In this document: positions 9,968 to 18,843 of the stretch, piece after piece
Numbering within the stretch: the stretch's first letter is position 1
Layout: the number at the start of each line of letters is the position of its first letter
Assembly: GCA_028822155.1 (NCBI GenBank)
Contig: JAPKEJ010000004.1
Coordinates: 22,461-86,460 of the forward strand
DNA: 64,000 nt
Source of the DNA: Porticoccaceae bacterium
Lineage (GTDB): Bacteria; Pseudomonadota; Gammaproteobacteria; Pseudomonadales; Porticoccaceae
Reading direction: 5' to 3'
The notes under the pieces: generated by a model
What the model saw: the letters and a program-made list of their open reading frames with translations, nothing else
Told to the model about the DNA's origin: nothing
Databases searched by the model: none
Position numbers and translations under genes: made by a program

Positions 9968-11695
9968 ATGAGCTATCAAGTACTCGCCCGTAAGTGGCGT
10001 CCTAAATCCTTTTCCGAGACCGCTGGTCAAGAGCATGTACTACAGGCGTTGATTAACGCGCTGGATAATGACCGCCTTCATCATGCCTATCTTTTCACGG
10101 GAACTAGGGGCGTAGGTAAAACAACTATTGCTCGAATCTTGTCGAAATGTCTCAACTGTGAAAAAGGTGTCTCTTCGGTTCCTTGCGGCGAATGCAGCAG
10201 TTGTAACGAGATCGATGAGGGGCGGTTTATTGATTTGATTGAGGTCGACGCCGCTTCTCGCACGGGTGTCGATGACATGCGAGATCTTCTCGACAATGTT
10301 CAATATGCTCCGTCTCGAGGTCGTTACAAGATTTATCTGATTGATGAAGTGCATATGCTATCAAAGTCAAGTTTTGCAGCGCTCTTGAAGACTCTTGAAG
10401 AACCACCGCCCCATGTTAAATTTCTATTTGCTACTACAGATCCTCAGAAGTTACCGATCACGGTCCTATCTCGCTGTTTGCAGTTCAATTTAAAAAATCT
10501 CAGCCCAGCTCGAATCGCAGAGCATCTTCAATTTGTTCTTGGGGAAGAAAAGGTCCCCTTTGATGAGGGGGGCATTTGGGCGATAGGCCGGGCAGCCGAC
10601 GGCAGTATGCGAGATGCATTAAGTTTAACGGATCAGGCCATAGGCCATGGCGGCGGTAACATTAATGAGGCTGACGTTAGTGCCATGCTGGGGACGATCG
10701 AGCGCCGGTTTGTAGTCAACATTTGTCAAGCTTTGGCGAGTCAAAGTGGTGTTGCACTGCTGGCCTCCATCGCGGAAATGGCTGAGCAATCGCCCGATTA
10801 TGAGGCTGCGATGGCCGATATTCTGTCGATTTGGCATCAAGTAGCTATATTGCAAACTGTTCCGGAAGCACTCGACAAGGGGCTAAGTCATTTTGTTGAA
10901 TTGGTCGCCTTGGCTGATACCGTGTCCCGTGAAGACGTTCAGCTCTTTTATCAGATTTGCCTTTTAGGCCGTAAAGATCTGTATATGGCACCGGATCAGC
11001 GGTCTGGTTTTGAGATGACGATGCTGCGCGCTCTCGCCTTCAGGCCCGCGACCAGTGGCAGACCAGTCGTTATTAGTTCGCCCCCACCAGAGGTAGTCCC
11101 CCCTGTAAAAAAGTTTGATGCCACTGACGTATCGGTGGCCTCCACTCAGCCAGCCCAGCCCGTAATTAACAATGACAAAAGTGTTAATGAGAGGCCGGGT
11201 GAAGTACTGGAGATTCAAGAAAATGAGAAAGAATCAAGCGAGGAACATGAAGCTTCTTCGCTCGTGCCATCAGAAGACCCCGAGTTAGTTGTGAGTATTA
11301 TGCTTGATGACTTTACCTCTGAGAACTGGATAGATGTCAGACGTCAGTTAACCATAGGGGCCTCATTAGGTGAGATAGCTAGTCACTGTCTATATCAATC
11401 ACGACAAGATAATGAGCTAATTTTTGTGATCGACGATCAGGAAAACAGTCTCTATGACAGCAGTCATCAATTGGCTTTAGGTGTCGCTCTTACTGAGTAT
11501 TTTGGCCAAGAGGTAACGGTGTCTATTAGCTCTGGCTTGGCTGAGACTGAGACGCCGCGGGCCGTAGATCGGCGAGAAACGGCAGAGCGTCATGCTGAGG
11601 CCGTAGATATGTTGAATGAGGACCCCGACGTAAAACGATTTAAACAACTTTTTGATGGTGTGCTTGATGAGCGCTCTGTCCAACCGATAGATTGA
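9968..11695 (+). CDS. dnaX: DNA polymerase III subunits tau and gamma DnaX
   Basis: Clamp-loader ATPase that opens the beta clamp and, as full-length tau, links the leading- and lagging-strand polymerases to DnaB. Full length is 575 residues. Walker A GTRGVGKT is at 45-52, the zinc cysteines at 64, 73, 76 and 79 are in the same places as in E. coli, Walker B is LIDEVHM near 122-128, and the SRC motif follows. AAA+ domains I-III end near residue 375, followed by a polar linker and the tau-specific C-terminal domain. A programmed -1 frameshift site at codons 381-382 should also give a 383-residue gamma (separate entry). It heads the operon dnaX-ybaB-recR. Confidence 0.97.
   Translation: MSYQVLARKWRPKSFSETAGQEHVLQALINALDNDRLHHAYLFTGTRGVGKTTIARILSKCLNCEKGVSSVPCGECSSCNEIDEGRFIDLIEVDAASRTGVDDMRDLLDNVQYAPSRGRYKIYLIDEVHMLSKSSFAALLKTLEEPPPHVKFLFATTDPQKLPITVLSRCLQFNLKNLSPARIAEHLQFVLGEEKVPFDEGGIWAIGRAADGSMRDALSLTDQAIGHGGGNINEADVSAMLGTIERRFVVNICQALASQSGVALLASIAEMAEQSPDYEAAMADILSIWHQVAILQTVPEALDKGLSHFVELVALADTVSREDVQLFYQICLLGRKDLYMAPDQRSGFEMTMLRALAFRPATSGRPVVISSPPPEVVPPVKKFDATDVSVASTQPAQPVINNDKSVNERPGEVLEIQENEKESSEEHEASSLVPSEDPELVVSIMLDDFTSENWIDVRRQLTIGASLGEIASHCLYQSRQDNELIFVIDDQENSLYDSSHQLALGVALTEYFGQEVTVSISSGLAETETPRAVDRRETAERHAEAVDMLNEDPDVKRFKQLFDGVLDERSVQPID
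11089..11139 (+). other. Programmed -1 ribosomal frameshift cassette in dnaX (gamma production)
   Basis: Three elements known from E. coli dnaX occur together in the correct frame. (1) Slippery heptamer A AAA AAG at 11107-11113, with zero-frame codons AAA AAG for K381 K382. (2) Stem-loop starting six bases later: GCCACTGA (11120-11127), loop CGTA, TCGGTGGC (11132-11139), eight pairs including one G-U. (3) A Shine-Dalgarno-like AGAGG at 11089-11093, 13 bases before the heptamer. After slipping, the ribosome reads GTT then TGA (11116-11118), giving a 383-residue gamma. E. coli likewise adds one residue before a stop. Confidence 0.88.
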
Positions 11696-11702
11696 GGATA
11701 TT

Positions 11703-12020
11703 ATGGATATCAATAATTTAATGAAGCAGGCGCAGGAAATGCAGGAGAAGATGGCCGAACTTCAAAATCAGGCTGCTAACACAGAAGTAACTGGAGAATC
11801 TGGTGCTGGGATGGTTCAAGTTGTAATGACCGGTCGACACGACGTTCGTAAAGTTACTGTAGACCCATCGTTGATGTCTGAGGATAAAGAGTTACTTGAA
11901 GATCTTCTTGCTGCTGCGGTTAATGATGCGGTTCGCAAAGTAGAATCGAAAAGTAAGGCAGCGATGAGTTCTATGACCGGTGGTATGGATCTCCCTCCCG
12001 GGTTTAAAATGCCCTTTTAG
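11703..12020 (+). CDS. ybaB: Nucleoid-associated protein YbaB/EbfC
   Basis: Small DNA-binding dimer that coats the nucleoid; its position between dnaX and recR is conserved across many bacteria. The 105 residues have the family pattern: an N-terminal helix rich in Met, Gln and Glu ([15 protein letters not shown]), a central beta section with [22 protein letters not shown], and a C-terminal helix, ending in a [12 protein letters not shown] tail. It starts seven bases after the dnaX stop, so the two are probably co-transcribed. Confidence 0.93.
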   Translation: MDINNLMKQAQEMQEKMAELQNQAANTEVTGESGAGMVQVVMTGRHDVRKVTVDPSLMSEDKELLEDLLAAAVNDAVRKVESKSKAAMSSMTGGMDLPPGFKMPF

Positions 12021-12047
12021 GATTCTTAACGAGTGTGAGGAGATTTT

Positions 12048-12641
12048 GTGTACGGAAAATTAATTGATCAATTGATCGATGCGTTGCGTTGTTTGCCCGG
12101 TGTGGGCGCTAAATCTGCCCAGAGAATGGCGCTTCAATTACTCGAGCGTGACAAGCCTGGGGCCTCTCGGCTGTCTGAGATTATCGCTGAAGCGGTTGAG
12201 AAGATTGGTCGCTGCCAAGAGTGTAGAACATTAACCGAGCATAGCCTCTGTGATATCTGTAGTAATAAGGCCCGACTCTCCAGCCAGGTGTGTGTCGTGG
12301 AGAATCCTGCTGACTTGTATGCTATCGAGAGTGCAGGGGGTTATCGGGGGAAATATTTCGTCCTTTTAGGCCATTTGTCTCCAATTGACGGTGTTGGGCC
12401 AGAGAAATTAGGCATTGATGACCTTATTGTTCGACTGAAGACTCAAGAGGTTAGCGAATTAATTCTAGCCACTAACTTAACAGTTGAAGGCGAGGCGACA
12501 GCACACTTCATTGCCGATAAGGCCAAAGCAATTGGTGTGACTGTTTCACGCATTGCCTATGGTGTGCCCATGGGCGGAGAGCTTGAATATGTTGATGGCG
12601 GGACATTGAATATGGCATTACAAAGTAGGAAGACCCTTTAG
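12048..12641 (+). CDS. recR: Recombination mediator RecR
   Basis: Works with RecO (and RecF) to load RecA on gapped DNA. The 197 residues carry a helix-hairpin-helix (about 11-30, [16 protein letters not shown]), a four-cysteine zinc finger (C56, C59, C68, C71), a Toprim domain (about 80-175), and a C-terminal Walker-B-like region. The start is GTG with a GAGGAG ribosome site. It is third in dnaX-ybaB-recR and is followed directly by rnd, whose ATG abuts its stop. Confidence 0.96.
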   Translation: MYGKLIDQLIDALRCLPGVGAKSAQRMALQLLERDKPGASRLSEIIAEAVEKIGRCQECRTLTEHSLCDICSNKARLSSQVCVVENPADLYAIESAGGYRGKYFVLLGHLSPIDGVGPEKLGIDDLIVRLKTQEVSELILATNLTVEGEATAHFIADKAKAIGVTVSRIAYGVPMGGELEYVDGGTLNMALQSRKTL

Positions 12642-13754
12642 ATGAGCATTTGGGTGGATAGTGACGAAAAACTAAATCAGATGCTAAATGCTCTGTCTGA
12701 CCAGGATTTACTCGCGGTGGATACTGAGTTTATTCGGACCAACACCTTTTTCCCCAAAATTGCTTTAATCCAGATATCCGATGGAAAGGAGTGTTTCTTG
12801 GTGGATGTGCTTGCTGTTAGTCACTATGACGGCCTTAAACGGCTACTAGAAGACTCAGACAGAACCCTTATTTTTCATGCGTGTGCTGAAGATCTGGAAG
12901 TCTTAGAGCACGGACTGAATATAGTTCCGAAAAATATTTTCGACACACAAATCGCTGCAGGAATAGCTAATGTAGGCTATTCCATGGGCTATGCCCGGCT
13001 AGTTCAGCACTTATTTGACGTTGAGCTGGACAAACAGGAAACGCGCTCAGATTGGTTGGCAAGGCCTCTTACTGAGCGACAGATTGAATATGCAGCCTTG
13101 GATGTTGCGTACCTGCATGCTATGCATGAAATATTGGATAAAATGTTGACTGATCAAGCCCGTCAGCTTTGGTTTGAGGAGGAAAGGGCCGCGGTGTATG
13201 CCTTGGTCTCCGATCGCAAAAATACTCAAAATTATCATCGAAAGCTCAAAGGGGCCTGGAGGCTAAATAGTGACTCGCTCACCGTCTTAAAAAGGCTATG
13301 TGATTGGCGCGAAACCACAGCTCGATCTTTAGATAAACCTCGATCACACGTTGTGAAAGATAATTCGCTACTGGAAATTGCTAAGCGTATGCCGGCTTTG
13401 GTAGCCGAGCTTTACGGTATTGACGACCTCTACGGAGGGACTATAAAGCGCCATGGTAGTGCTTTGCTAAGTGAGGTGGCGGCAGCGGTGCAAGATGAAC
13501 CTTTGCCGCGGCTTCCTGAACCATTATCAAAGTCAGTTAGTGCCGTAATGAAAACGATGCGTGTCGCTCTTACAGGCTTAGCTGAGGGGATTGAACTTCC
13601 ACAAGAGTTTCTATCAAATAAAAAGGAGTTGGAATCTATAGTGCGCAGCGCAAGTCAGGGCAACTGTGTGTGGCCGCAACGGTTGAATGATGGTTGGCGC
13701 GGGGGGTTAGTAAAACCAGCGCTTGAAGGCGTTTTAGCAGAAGTGAAATTCTGA
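12642..13754 (+). CDS. rnd: Ribonuclease D
   Basis: 3'-to-5' exoribonuclease that trims tRNA and other stable RNA precursors. The 370 residues match E. coli RNase D (375). The DEDDy exonuclease residues are visible: D27 and E29 in AVDTEF, D84 in HACAEDLEVL, and Y150 with D154 in YAALD. An HRDC domain follows (around 205-285), with a further C-terminal helical region. The ATG immediately follows the recR stop and the end overlaps the ycgL start by one base, extending the dnaX operon. The rnd-ycgL-ycgN order is one I recall from pseudomonads. Confidence 0.95.
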   Translation: MSIWVDSDEKLNQMLNALSDQDLLAVDTEFIRTNTFFPKIALIQISDGKECFLVDVLAVSHYDGLKRLLEDSDRTLIFHACAEDLEVLEHGLNIVPKNIFDTQIAAGIANVGYSMGYARLVQHLFDVELDKQETRSDWLARPLTERQIEYAALDVAYLHAMHEILDKMLTDQARQLWFEEERAAVYALVSDRKNTQNYHRKLKGAWRLNSDSLTVLKRLCDWRETTARSLDKPRSHVVKDNSLLEIAKRMPALVAELYGIDDLYGGTIKRHGSALLSEVAAAVQDEPLPRLPEPLSKSVSAVMKTMRVALTGLAEGIELPQEFLSNKKELESIVRSASQGNCVWPQRLNDGWRGGLVKPALEGVLAEVKF

Positions 13755-14059
13755 TGAGCCCCCAATCCATAAAATTGCTTTGTGATATCTATAAGGGTGA
13801 TAAGAAAGAGGGCATGTATGTCTATGTGGACAAAAAAGACGGCTTAAGCCATGTTCCAGATGTCTTGCTGAAGCGTTTTGGCAATCCAGCGCTAGTGACG
13901 ACCATGCTACTAACCCCAGTCAAAAAACTAGCTCGAGCTGACGCAGAACAGGTACTAGCTGATATCAATCGTCAGGGTTTCTATCTGCAAATGCCGCCAA
14001 CATTCGAAGCCTTAGATTCTGCTTTTACAGAGAATTCCAAACTACCAAGAAGCCAATAA
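13754..14059 (+). CDS. ycgL: YcgL domain protein
   Basis: Conserved gammaproteobacterial protein of unknown function; 101 residues. Family features seen are CDIYKGDKKEGMYVYV near the N-terminus, VPDVLLKRFG in the middle and GFYLQMPP in the second half. There is no signal peptide or membrane segment, so it is probably cytoplasmic. It overlaps the rnd stop by one base and abuts ycgN, which suggests a role tied to RNA processing by context only; this is inference. Confidence 0.88.
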   Translation: MSPQSIKLLCDIYKGDKKEGMYVYVDKKDGLSHVPDVLLKRFGNPALVTTMLLTPVKKLARADAEQVLADINRQGFYLQMPPTFEALDSAFTENSKLPRSQ

Positions 14060-14497
14060 ATGGATAATTTTTGGCAGACTAAAACCCTCGAACAAATGGA
14101 CTCTATAGAGTGGGAGGCCCTCTGTGATGGCTGCGCTAAGTGCTGCTTGGTTAAGCTAGAGGATCATGAGAGTGCCGAGATATTTCATACCAATGTGACT
14201 TGTGAACTACTCGATATAGACTCCTGTCAGTGCAGCAACTATTCAGGCAGGCACTCAGTTGTTAATGACTGTATCGCCCTTGACCAAAATAACATCCACG
14301 CATTAAGCTGGTTGCCAAAGAGCTGTTCTTATCGATTAATAGCTGACGGACAACCGCTTCCTGATTGGCATTATTTGATCAGCGGTAGTAAGCAGACAAT
14401 ACATGCCTATGGAGCATCGCTTCAAGGTTGGGTGGTATCTGAATTGGATGTTCGCGATGATGATATTCAAGATCATGTTATTAGATGGGTTGATTAG
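14060..14497 (+). CDS. ycgN: YcgN/UPF0260 cysteine-cluster protein
   Basis: Member of the YkgJ-like CxxCxxCC superfamily, thought to bind zinc or an iron-sulfur cluster. The 145 residues start with a Trp-rich helix (FWQTKTLEQMDSIEWEALCDGC). The signature cysteines are C22, C25, C28 and C29, with further conserved cysteines at 48, 56, 58, 71 and 89. The start abuts the ycgL stop. No biochemical function is established for the family. Confidence 0.9.
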   Translation: MDNFWQTKTLEQMDSIEWEALCDGCAKCCLVKLEDHESAEIFHTNVTCELLDIDSCQCSNYSGRHSVVNDCIALDQNNIHALSWLPKSCSYRLIADGQPLPDWHYLISGSKQTIHAYGASLQGWVVSELDVRDDDIQDHVIRWVD

Positions 14498-14499
14498 CT

Positions 14500-14865
14500 A
14501 TGTACAACACTGAAAATTATCTCTGGGGATGGGTCGCTTATACATCCGGTGTTATGTGCCTATTATGGGTCGCCTGGTACCTGTTGCGAAATATTCGCTT
14601 TACGAGTCTGCGCCAGATCCTATTAATGGTTGCAGCTATATTTTTTTTAACGCCAGTGACCGCATACACTGACAACGCCTATTTGGCGCCAGCCTTTTTT
14701 GTTAGTCTCTATGAGGGTCTTATCTCCAATGGAGACCCAGGTTTCCAACGTGGTGCAGCACCAATTTTGGCTTTTACTCTATTTGGCCTAATTGGATACG
14801 GCTTGATCAGATTGGTACTTTGGCGGTTCAAAAAACCGCGCAGAGAAATCAGCAAGAATGAATGA
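14500..14865 (+). CDS. Hypothetical inner-membrane protein
   Basis: I do not recognise this 121-residue protein. About three to four hydrophobic segments are visible (roughly 10-28, 38-56, 62-75, 86-108), with a basic C-terminal tail (RFKKPRREISK) probably in the cytoplasm. There are no catalytic motifs. It starts two bases after ycgN, so it belongs to the end of the dnaX-to-ycgN run, and ends one base from the convergent gene on the minus strand. Its codon use resembles its neighbours, supporting a real gene. Confidence 0.7.
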   Translation: MYNTENYLWGWVAYTSGVMCLLWVAWYLLRNIRFTSLRQILLMVAAIFFLTPVTAYTDNAYLAPAFFVSLYEGLISNGDPGFQRGAAPILAFTLFGLIGYGLIRLVLWRFKKPRREISKNE

Positions 14866-14866
14866 C

Positions 14867-15190
14867 CTAAAATCGACTTCGCTCAGCCGCCCAATAGCCT
14901 ATCCCGCCTAAAAGGCTAAACCCACCGGCGATACTCATTATGGTCATAGGACCAATGACAAACTTAGTTGGAATACTGCTAATAAGTTCAGTGAATGGGA
15001 AAAAACTATAGGCTAAAGTGCAGCCAACAAAGGCACCAAGTAGTTCAATGGCAGCTTCCTTCCGAAAGGACACAGACTCGTGAAGATTTAGAAGTGTTAG
15101 CACACGCTTACCAAAGTGGCGATTACTTAGATAAGGCTCGCTGCTACGTGCCTGACTAAATAAGTTTTCAATATCAGTAGATTTTTTCAT
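14867..15190 (-). CDS. Small membrane protein, possible anti-sigma partner
   Basis: 107 residues with a soluble N-terminal half (about 1-45) and two hydrophobic segments (about 46-63 and 75-98). It overlaps the stop of the ECF sigma factor gene by four bases, the usual place for a sigma-factor regulator. The cytosolic N-terminal half plus membrane helices would suit an anti-sigma factor, but I see no zinc-binding HxxxCxxC motif, so the role is inference from position only. Confidence 0.65.
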   Translation of the reverse strand: MKKSTDIENLFSQARSSEPYLSNRHFGKRVLTLLNLHESVSFRKEAAIELLGAFVGCTLAYSFFPFTELISSIPTKFVIGPMTIMSIAGGFSLLGGIGYWAAERSRF

Positions 15191-15750
15191 AGCTTACCCT
15201 CAGGTGTCCAACTTGCAAGGAGACCTCTCAGTGTTTTTTTGCCCCGATTTATCAGAGTTTTAACTGTCCCCAATGGAATCCCCATAATAGTTGTAATTTC
15301 TGCATGTGTTAATTGTCGGTGTAGATGTAAATGTATAGCCATTCGCTGGTTGGTGGGTAAAGATTTCATTGCTTCAGCCAGATCCCTATGAAGGTCTAAT
15401 TCAGAGGTAGTTGACCCGTCTATCTGTTCAAGCTGGCTTGTTAAAAGCTCCTCGCTTGCACTGACTTCTCGATTGCGGGCCAGTCTAAAATGGCTCACCA
15501 TCTGATTATAGGCTATCCGATAAATCCAACTGCTAAACTTAGCCGTGCCGTTGTAACTTTTTAATGACTTGAATACTTGAATAAAGGTTTCTTGAGCCAA
15601 ATCATCTGCTAGGGCCTCATTCCATCCGGTCATTTGACGCAGAGAATAGCGCAAATCTGACTGATATCGCTCAACAAGAATACCAAAAGAGTCGTGACAA
15701 TTAGTTGTCACGACTCTATCGATGAGTGCCTGGTCCGTGGCTGATAACAT
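15187..15750 (-). CDS. ECF-type RNA polymerase sigma factor
   Basis: Extracytoplasmic-function sigma factor of 187 residues. Region 2 contains DDLAQETFIQVFKSL and FSSWIYRIAYNQMVSHFR; region 4 is the helix-turn-helix LTHAEITTIMGIPLGTVKTLINRGKKTLR. A longer frame reaches 15861, but its extra 37 residues would overlap the upstream gene by about 100 bases and resemble no sigma factor. The ATG at 15750 (MLSATDQALIDRVV) lies five bases after that gene's stop and gives a normal N-terminus. Translation is probably coupled, as no strong ribosome site is seen. It is the middle gene of a three-gene minus-strand unit. Confidence 0.9.
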   Translation of the reverse strand: MLSATDQALIDRVVTTNCHDSFGILVERYQSDLRYSLRQMTGWNEALADDLAQETFIQVFKSLKSYNGTAKFSSWIYRIAYNQMVSHFRLARNREVSASEELLTSQLEQIDGSTTSELDLHRDLAEAMKSLPTNQRMAIHLHLHRQLTHAEITTIMGIPLGTVKTLINRGKKTLRGLLASWTPEGKL

Positions 15751-15755
15751 TAGCG

Positions 15756-16529
15756 TTATTGGTTGTCCGTTTTTGTCTCGGTCCGATTGCTTAAAACCCA
15801 GATGACGACTCTCGCAACACCTATAAACAGAGGTATTAGAGCCACAGACGCTACACCCCAATCTATCAACAGTCCTAAGAACAAAAAAAGTCCCGTCCCT
15901 ATTCCCATTAGCATGATGCCTCTCTCAAGATTACCAGAAGGCGCGCCCGTGGCTCCATGACCTATTAACACTTCTTCGGGTACCTCTTTACCAGCATCGA
16001 TGAACTTTGCTATTAAGCTATCTCGTTGTCGTCGCTTCCGGTGCTTGTAATAGAGTATCAGTGCAATAATTATAAACGGCAGACCAAAAGTTGAGAGAAT
16101 AGCAATGACAGCGAGCAAGACTTCACCTACACCAATATTATCGGCCTCTAGGTCAATTTCGACCCCGACCCCCGATTCAACCTGTTTTAGAGCCTCTATT
16201 ATTTCTTGCTTCTCAGTATCATCAAGCTGGTCCCACTCAGTCTCAGCAAGTTTACTCAGGATTTCGGCGAGTGCAGAGATCTCTTCCTCGTCTGCTGACA
16301 CCGATATAAAAACATGTTCATCAGAGGTCATTTTATGAATCATTTGATTCTTATCGTCAGAACCTAGTACTAGCTTTATTTTTTTGTCATTAAACTTTAA
16401 GGTGTGCTCTTCGATTTCTGTCGACTCATCAGCATAAACTGGTGACGTCAGCATGACTGATACCAGTCCGATGGGTAATAGGTACAGCGCGATTACCAGG
16501 ATAAGAGATTTTAATAGACGCGTTTTCAT
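15756..16529 (-). CDS. DUF6249-type membrane protein with signal peptide
   Basis: 257 residues: signal peptide ending near AYA/VYA (about residue 33), an acidic periplasmic domain (about 34-130, many Glu and Asp), a membrane helix (about 136-163), a basic loop (KHRKRRQRD), and two further helices (about 203-245). The C-terminal part (GIMLMGIGTGLFLFLGLLID) resembles the DUF6249 domain. It is first in an operon with an ECF sigma factor and a small membrane protein, so it may be a sensor feeding that sigma factor; the function is not established. Confidence 0.75.
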   Translation of the reverse strand: MKTRLLKSLILVIALYLLPIGLVSVMLTSPVYADESTEIEEHTLKFNDKKIKLVLGSDDKNQMIHKMTSDEHVFISVSADEEEISALAEILSKLAETEWDQLDDTEKQEIIEALKQVESGVGVEIDLEADNIGVGEVLLAVIAILSTFGLPFIIIALILYYKHRKRRQRDSLIAKFIDAGKEVPEEVLIGHGATGAPSGNLERGIMLMGIGTGLFLFLGLLIDWGVASVALIPLFIGVARVVIWVLSNRTETKTDNQ

Positions 16530-16741
16530 TGGTTACTCCATATCTGTTGTGCAAAGCTTACTTGTTATTAGAGTGCTCTACGCTGCCTTCAAGCCATGTC
16601 TAAGAGTACTGTTGGGTCATGATTAATGCCATTTTTCCCTTATATGACGATTCGATTGGTAAATATAGATTCAAAACCCTTTATAGAATAGATTAAAATG
16701 TCCGGCTTACAACTAAATAACCTTGAAAGTGGATAAATGCT

Positions 16742-17587
16742 ATGAAATTTACTGGTACTAAAAACTATGTAGCCACCGAAGAGCTTCAGATGGCCGTGAA
16801 TGCGGCTGTGACCTTACAGCGGCCGCTCCTTATTAAAGGGGAGCCCGGAACAGGAAAGACACTGTTGGCTGAAGAAGTAGCCAAAGCGCTCGGCAAGCCT
16901 TTAATGGCGTGGCATATCAAGTCCACCACCAAAGCGCAACAAGGCCTGTATGAGTACGATGCGGTTTCTCGGTTGCGTGACTCTCAACTAGGCAGCGATA
17001 AAGTCCAAGATATCGGCAATTACATTAAAAAGGGCAAACTTTGGGAAGCTTTTACTGCTGATGAGCAGGTTGTTCTGCTGATTGATGAGATTGATAAAGC
17101 GGATATAGAATTTCCTAACGATTTATTACTTGAACTCGATCGTATGGAATTCCATGTCTATGAAACTGGCGAAACCGTTAAAGCTGTGAAGCGGCCGATT
17201 GTGATTATCACCAGCAACAATGAGAAAGAATTACCTGATGCATTTTTACGTCGTTGTTTTTTCCACTTTATTAACTTTCCTGACCGCATGACTATGCAGA
17301 GAATTGTTGATGTGCATTTCCCAAAAATTAAAAAGCAACTGGTTGATGATGCCATGGATATATTCTTTGACGTCAGAAAGATACCTGGCCTAAAGAAGAA
17401 ACCATCGACTTCAGAGTTAGTAGATTGGTTGAAGCTCATCATGTCGGATGATATTCCAGAGGACATTTTAACTAATCGAGATCCCACTAAGGCGATTCCG
17501 CCGCTATATGGAGCCTTATTGAAAAATGAACAGGACGTTCATCTATTGGAGCGGCTTGCGTTTATGACCCGTCGTGAAGCTCGATAA
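16742..17587 (+). CDS. MoxR-family AAA+ ATPase
   Basis: 281-residue AAA+ ATPase of the MoxR/CoxD type, chaperone-like enzymes that work with VWA proteins to assemble or activate metal or protein complexes. Walker A GEPGTGKT lies at 33-40, Walker B VVLLIDEIDKAD near 110-121, sensor and arginine-finger region ITSNNEKELPDAFLRRC near 155-171. The VWA partner starts 25 bases downstream. An upstream gap of about 210 bases, AT-rich with several possible -10 sequences, holds its promoter. No target protein can be named from the neighbourhood. Confidence 0.9.
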   Translation: MKFTGTKNYVATEELQMAVNAAVTLQRPLLIKGEPGTGKTLLAEEVAKALGKPLMAWHIKSTTKAQQGLYEYDAVSRLRDSQLGSDKVQDIGNYIKKGKLWEAFTADEQVVLLIDEIDKADIEFPNDLLLELDRMEFHVYETGETVKAVKRPIVIITSNNEKELPDAFLRRCFFHFINFPDRMTMQRIVDVHFPKIKKQLVDDAMDIFFDVRKIPGLKKKPSTSELVDWLKLIMSDDIPEDILTNRDPTKAIPPLYGALLKNEQDVHLLERLAFMTRREAR

Positions 17588-17612
17588 ATTTTAAACTATA
17601 AGATCTTAACCT

Positions 17613-18788
17613 ATGCTAATTAACTTCTTTAATACGCTAAAAAAAGCTAACGTTCCTGTATCTATCAAGGAGCTTCTCGATCTTTTAGCGGCCATGGAGC
17701 AGAACCTTGCGTTCGGTTCTGTCGATGATTTTTATTTACTCGCACGGACATGCATGGTTAAAGATGAGAAATACTACGATCGTTTTGATCGCGCGTTTGG
17801 TGCTTATTTTAAAAATTTAGAGAATATTGAAGGTATTGTTGAAGCGTTGTTGCCGGAAGACTGGTTACGAAAAGAATTTGAAAAATACTTTACTGATGAA
17901 GAAAAAGCCAAAGTAGAGAGCCTCGGTGGTCTTGAAAAGCTCATAGAGGAGTTTAAGAAGCGTCTTGAAGAGCAAAAAGAAAGGCATGAAGGCGGCAATA
18001 AATGGGTTGGTACTAACGGAACATCACCCTTTGGGCACGGTGGTTATAACCCTGAAGGTATTCGTATTGGGGGTCCGGGCGGAAAGGGCACTGCGGTCAA
18101 AGTATGGGACGAGCGTCAATATCAAGACCTCGATGACTCTGTTCAAATAGGGACGCGAAATATCAAGGTTGCGTTGCGTCGGTTGAGGAAGTTTGCACGC
18201 GAGGGTTCAGCAGATCAGCTGGACTTAGATGACACTATTAGCTGTACAGCAAAAAATGCCGGTTATCTTGATATTAAAATGGTACCTGAGCGACATAACG
18301 CGGTGAAGGTACTTATCTTCTTTGACGTCGGTGGTTCTATGGACCCCTATGTAAAGCTCTGCGAAGAACTTTTTTCTGCGGCTAAGACCGAGTTTAAACA
18401 TTTGGAATACTTTTACTTCCACAATTGCTTGTATGACTATGTATGGAAGGATAATCACCGCCGTCGAGAAGAACAAATCTCGACATTTGATCTGATCAAT
18501 AAGTACTCGTCTGATTATAAGGTCATATTTGTAGGGGATGCCTCCATGGCACCTTATGAGGTGACCAGCGCGGGTGGTAGTGTGGAGTACAATAATGATG
18601 AGTCAGGTGCGATTTGGATGCAACGCATGGCTAAGACTTATGATAAGTTGGTCTGGCTAAACCCAGTGCAAGAGAAATATTGGGATTACACACCATCGAT
18701 AACAATGCTAAAGGAATTAACTGAAGACAAAATGTTCCCGCTGACTCTCGGGGGGCTAGAGAAAGGCATGGCTCTTCTATCCCGTTAG
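17613..18788 (+). CDS. VWA domain protein, CoxE-like partner of the MoxR ATPase
   Basis: 391 residues. The N-terminal half is helical and charged, with a likely coiled coil (about 105-130, KLIEEFKKRLEEQKERH), then a Gly-rich linker, and a von Willebrand factor A domain from about 230. The metal-site motif reads DVGGSMD at 238-244, so the first serine of the usual DxSxS is glycine. As I recall, this change also occurs in related CoxE-like proteins. No signal peptide: cytoplasmic. It is co-transcribed with the MoxR gene; pairs of this kind are widespread, but their substrate is unknown. Confidence 0.87.
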   Translation: MLINFFNTLKKANVPVSIKELLDLLAAMEQNLAFGSVDDFYLLARTCMVKDEKYYDRFDRAFGAYFKNLENIEGIVEALLPEDWLRKEFEKYFTDEEKAKVESLGGLEKLIEEFKKRLEEQKERHEGGNKWVGTNGTSPFGHGGYNPEGIRIGGPGGKGTAVKVWDERQYQDLDDSVQIGTRNIKVALRRLRKFAREGSADQLDLDDTISCTAKNAGYLDIKMVPERHNAVKVLIFFDVGGSMDPYVKLCEELFSAAKTEFKHLEYFYFHNCLYDYVWKDNHRRREEQISTFDLINKYSSDYKVIFVGDASMAPYEVTSAGGSVEYNNDESGAIWMQRMAKTYDKLVWLNPVQEKYWDYTPSITMLKELTEDKMFPLTLGGLEKGMALLSR

Positions 18789-18843
18789 CGGAGAGTACGT
18801 CGCGCGTTACTTTTGGAATATAATTAAATTACTGTGATCAAAA

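Noticed and set aside
15751..15861. N-terminal extension of the ECF sigma factor
   Set aside because: The 37 extra residues (Cys-rich, unlike sigma factors) lie inside the upstream gene in another frame; the ATG at 15750 gives a normal start.
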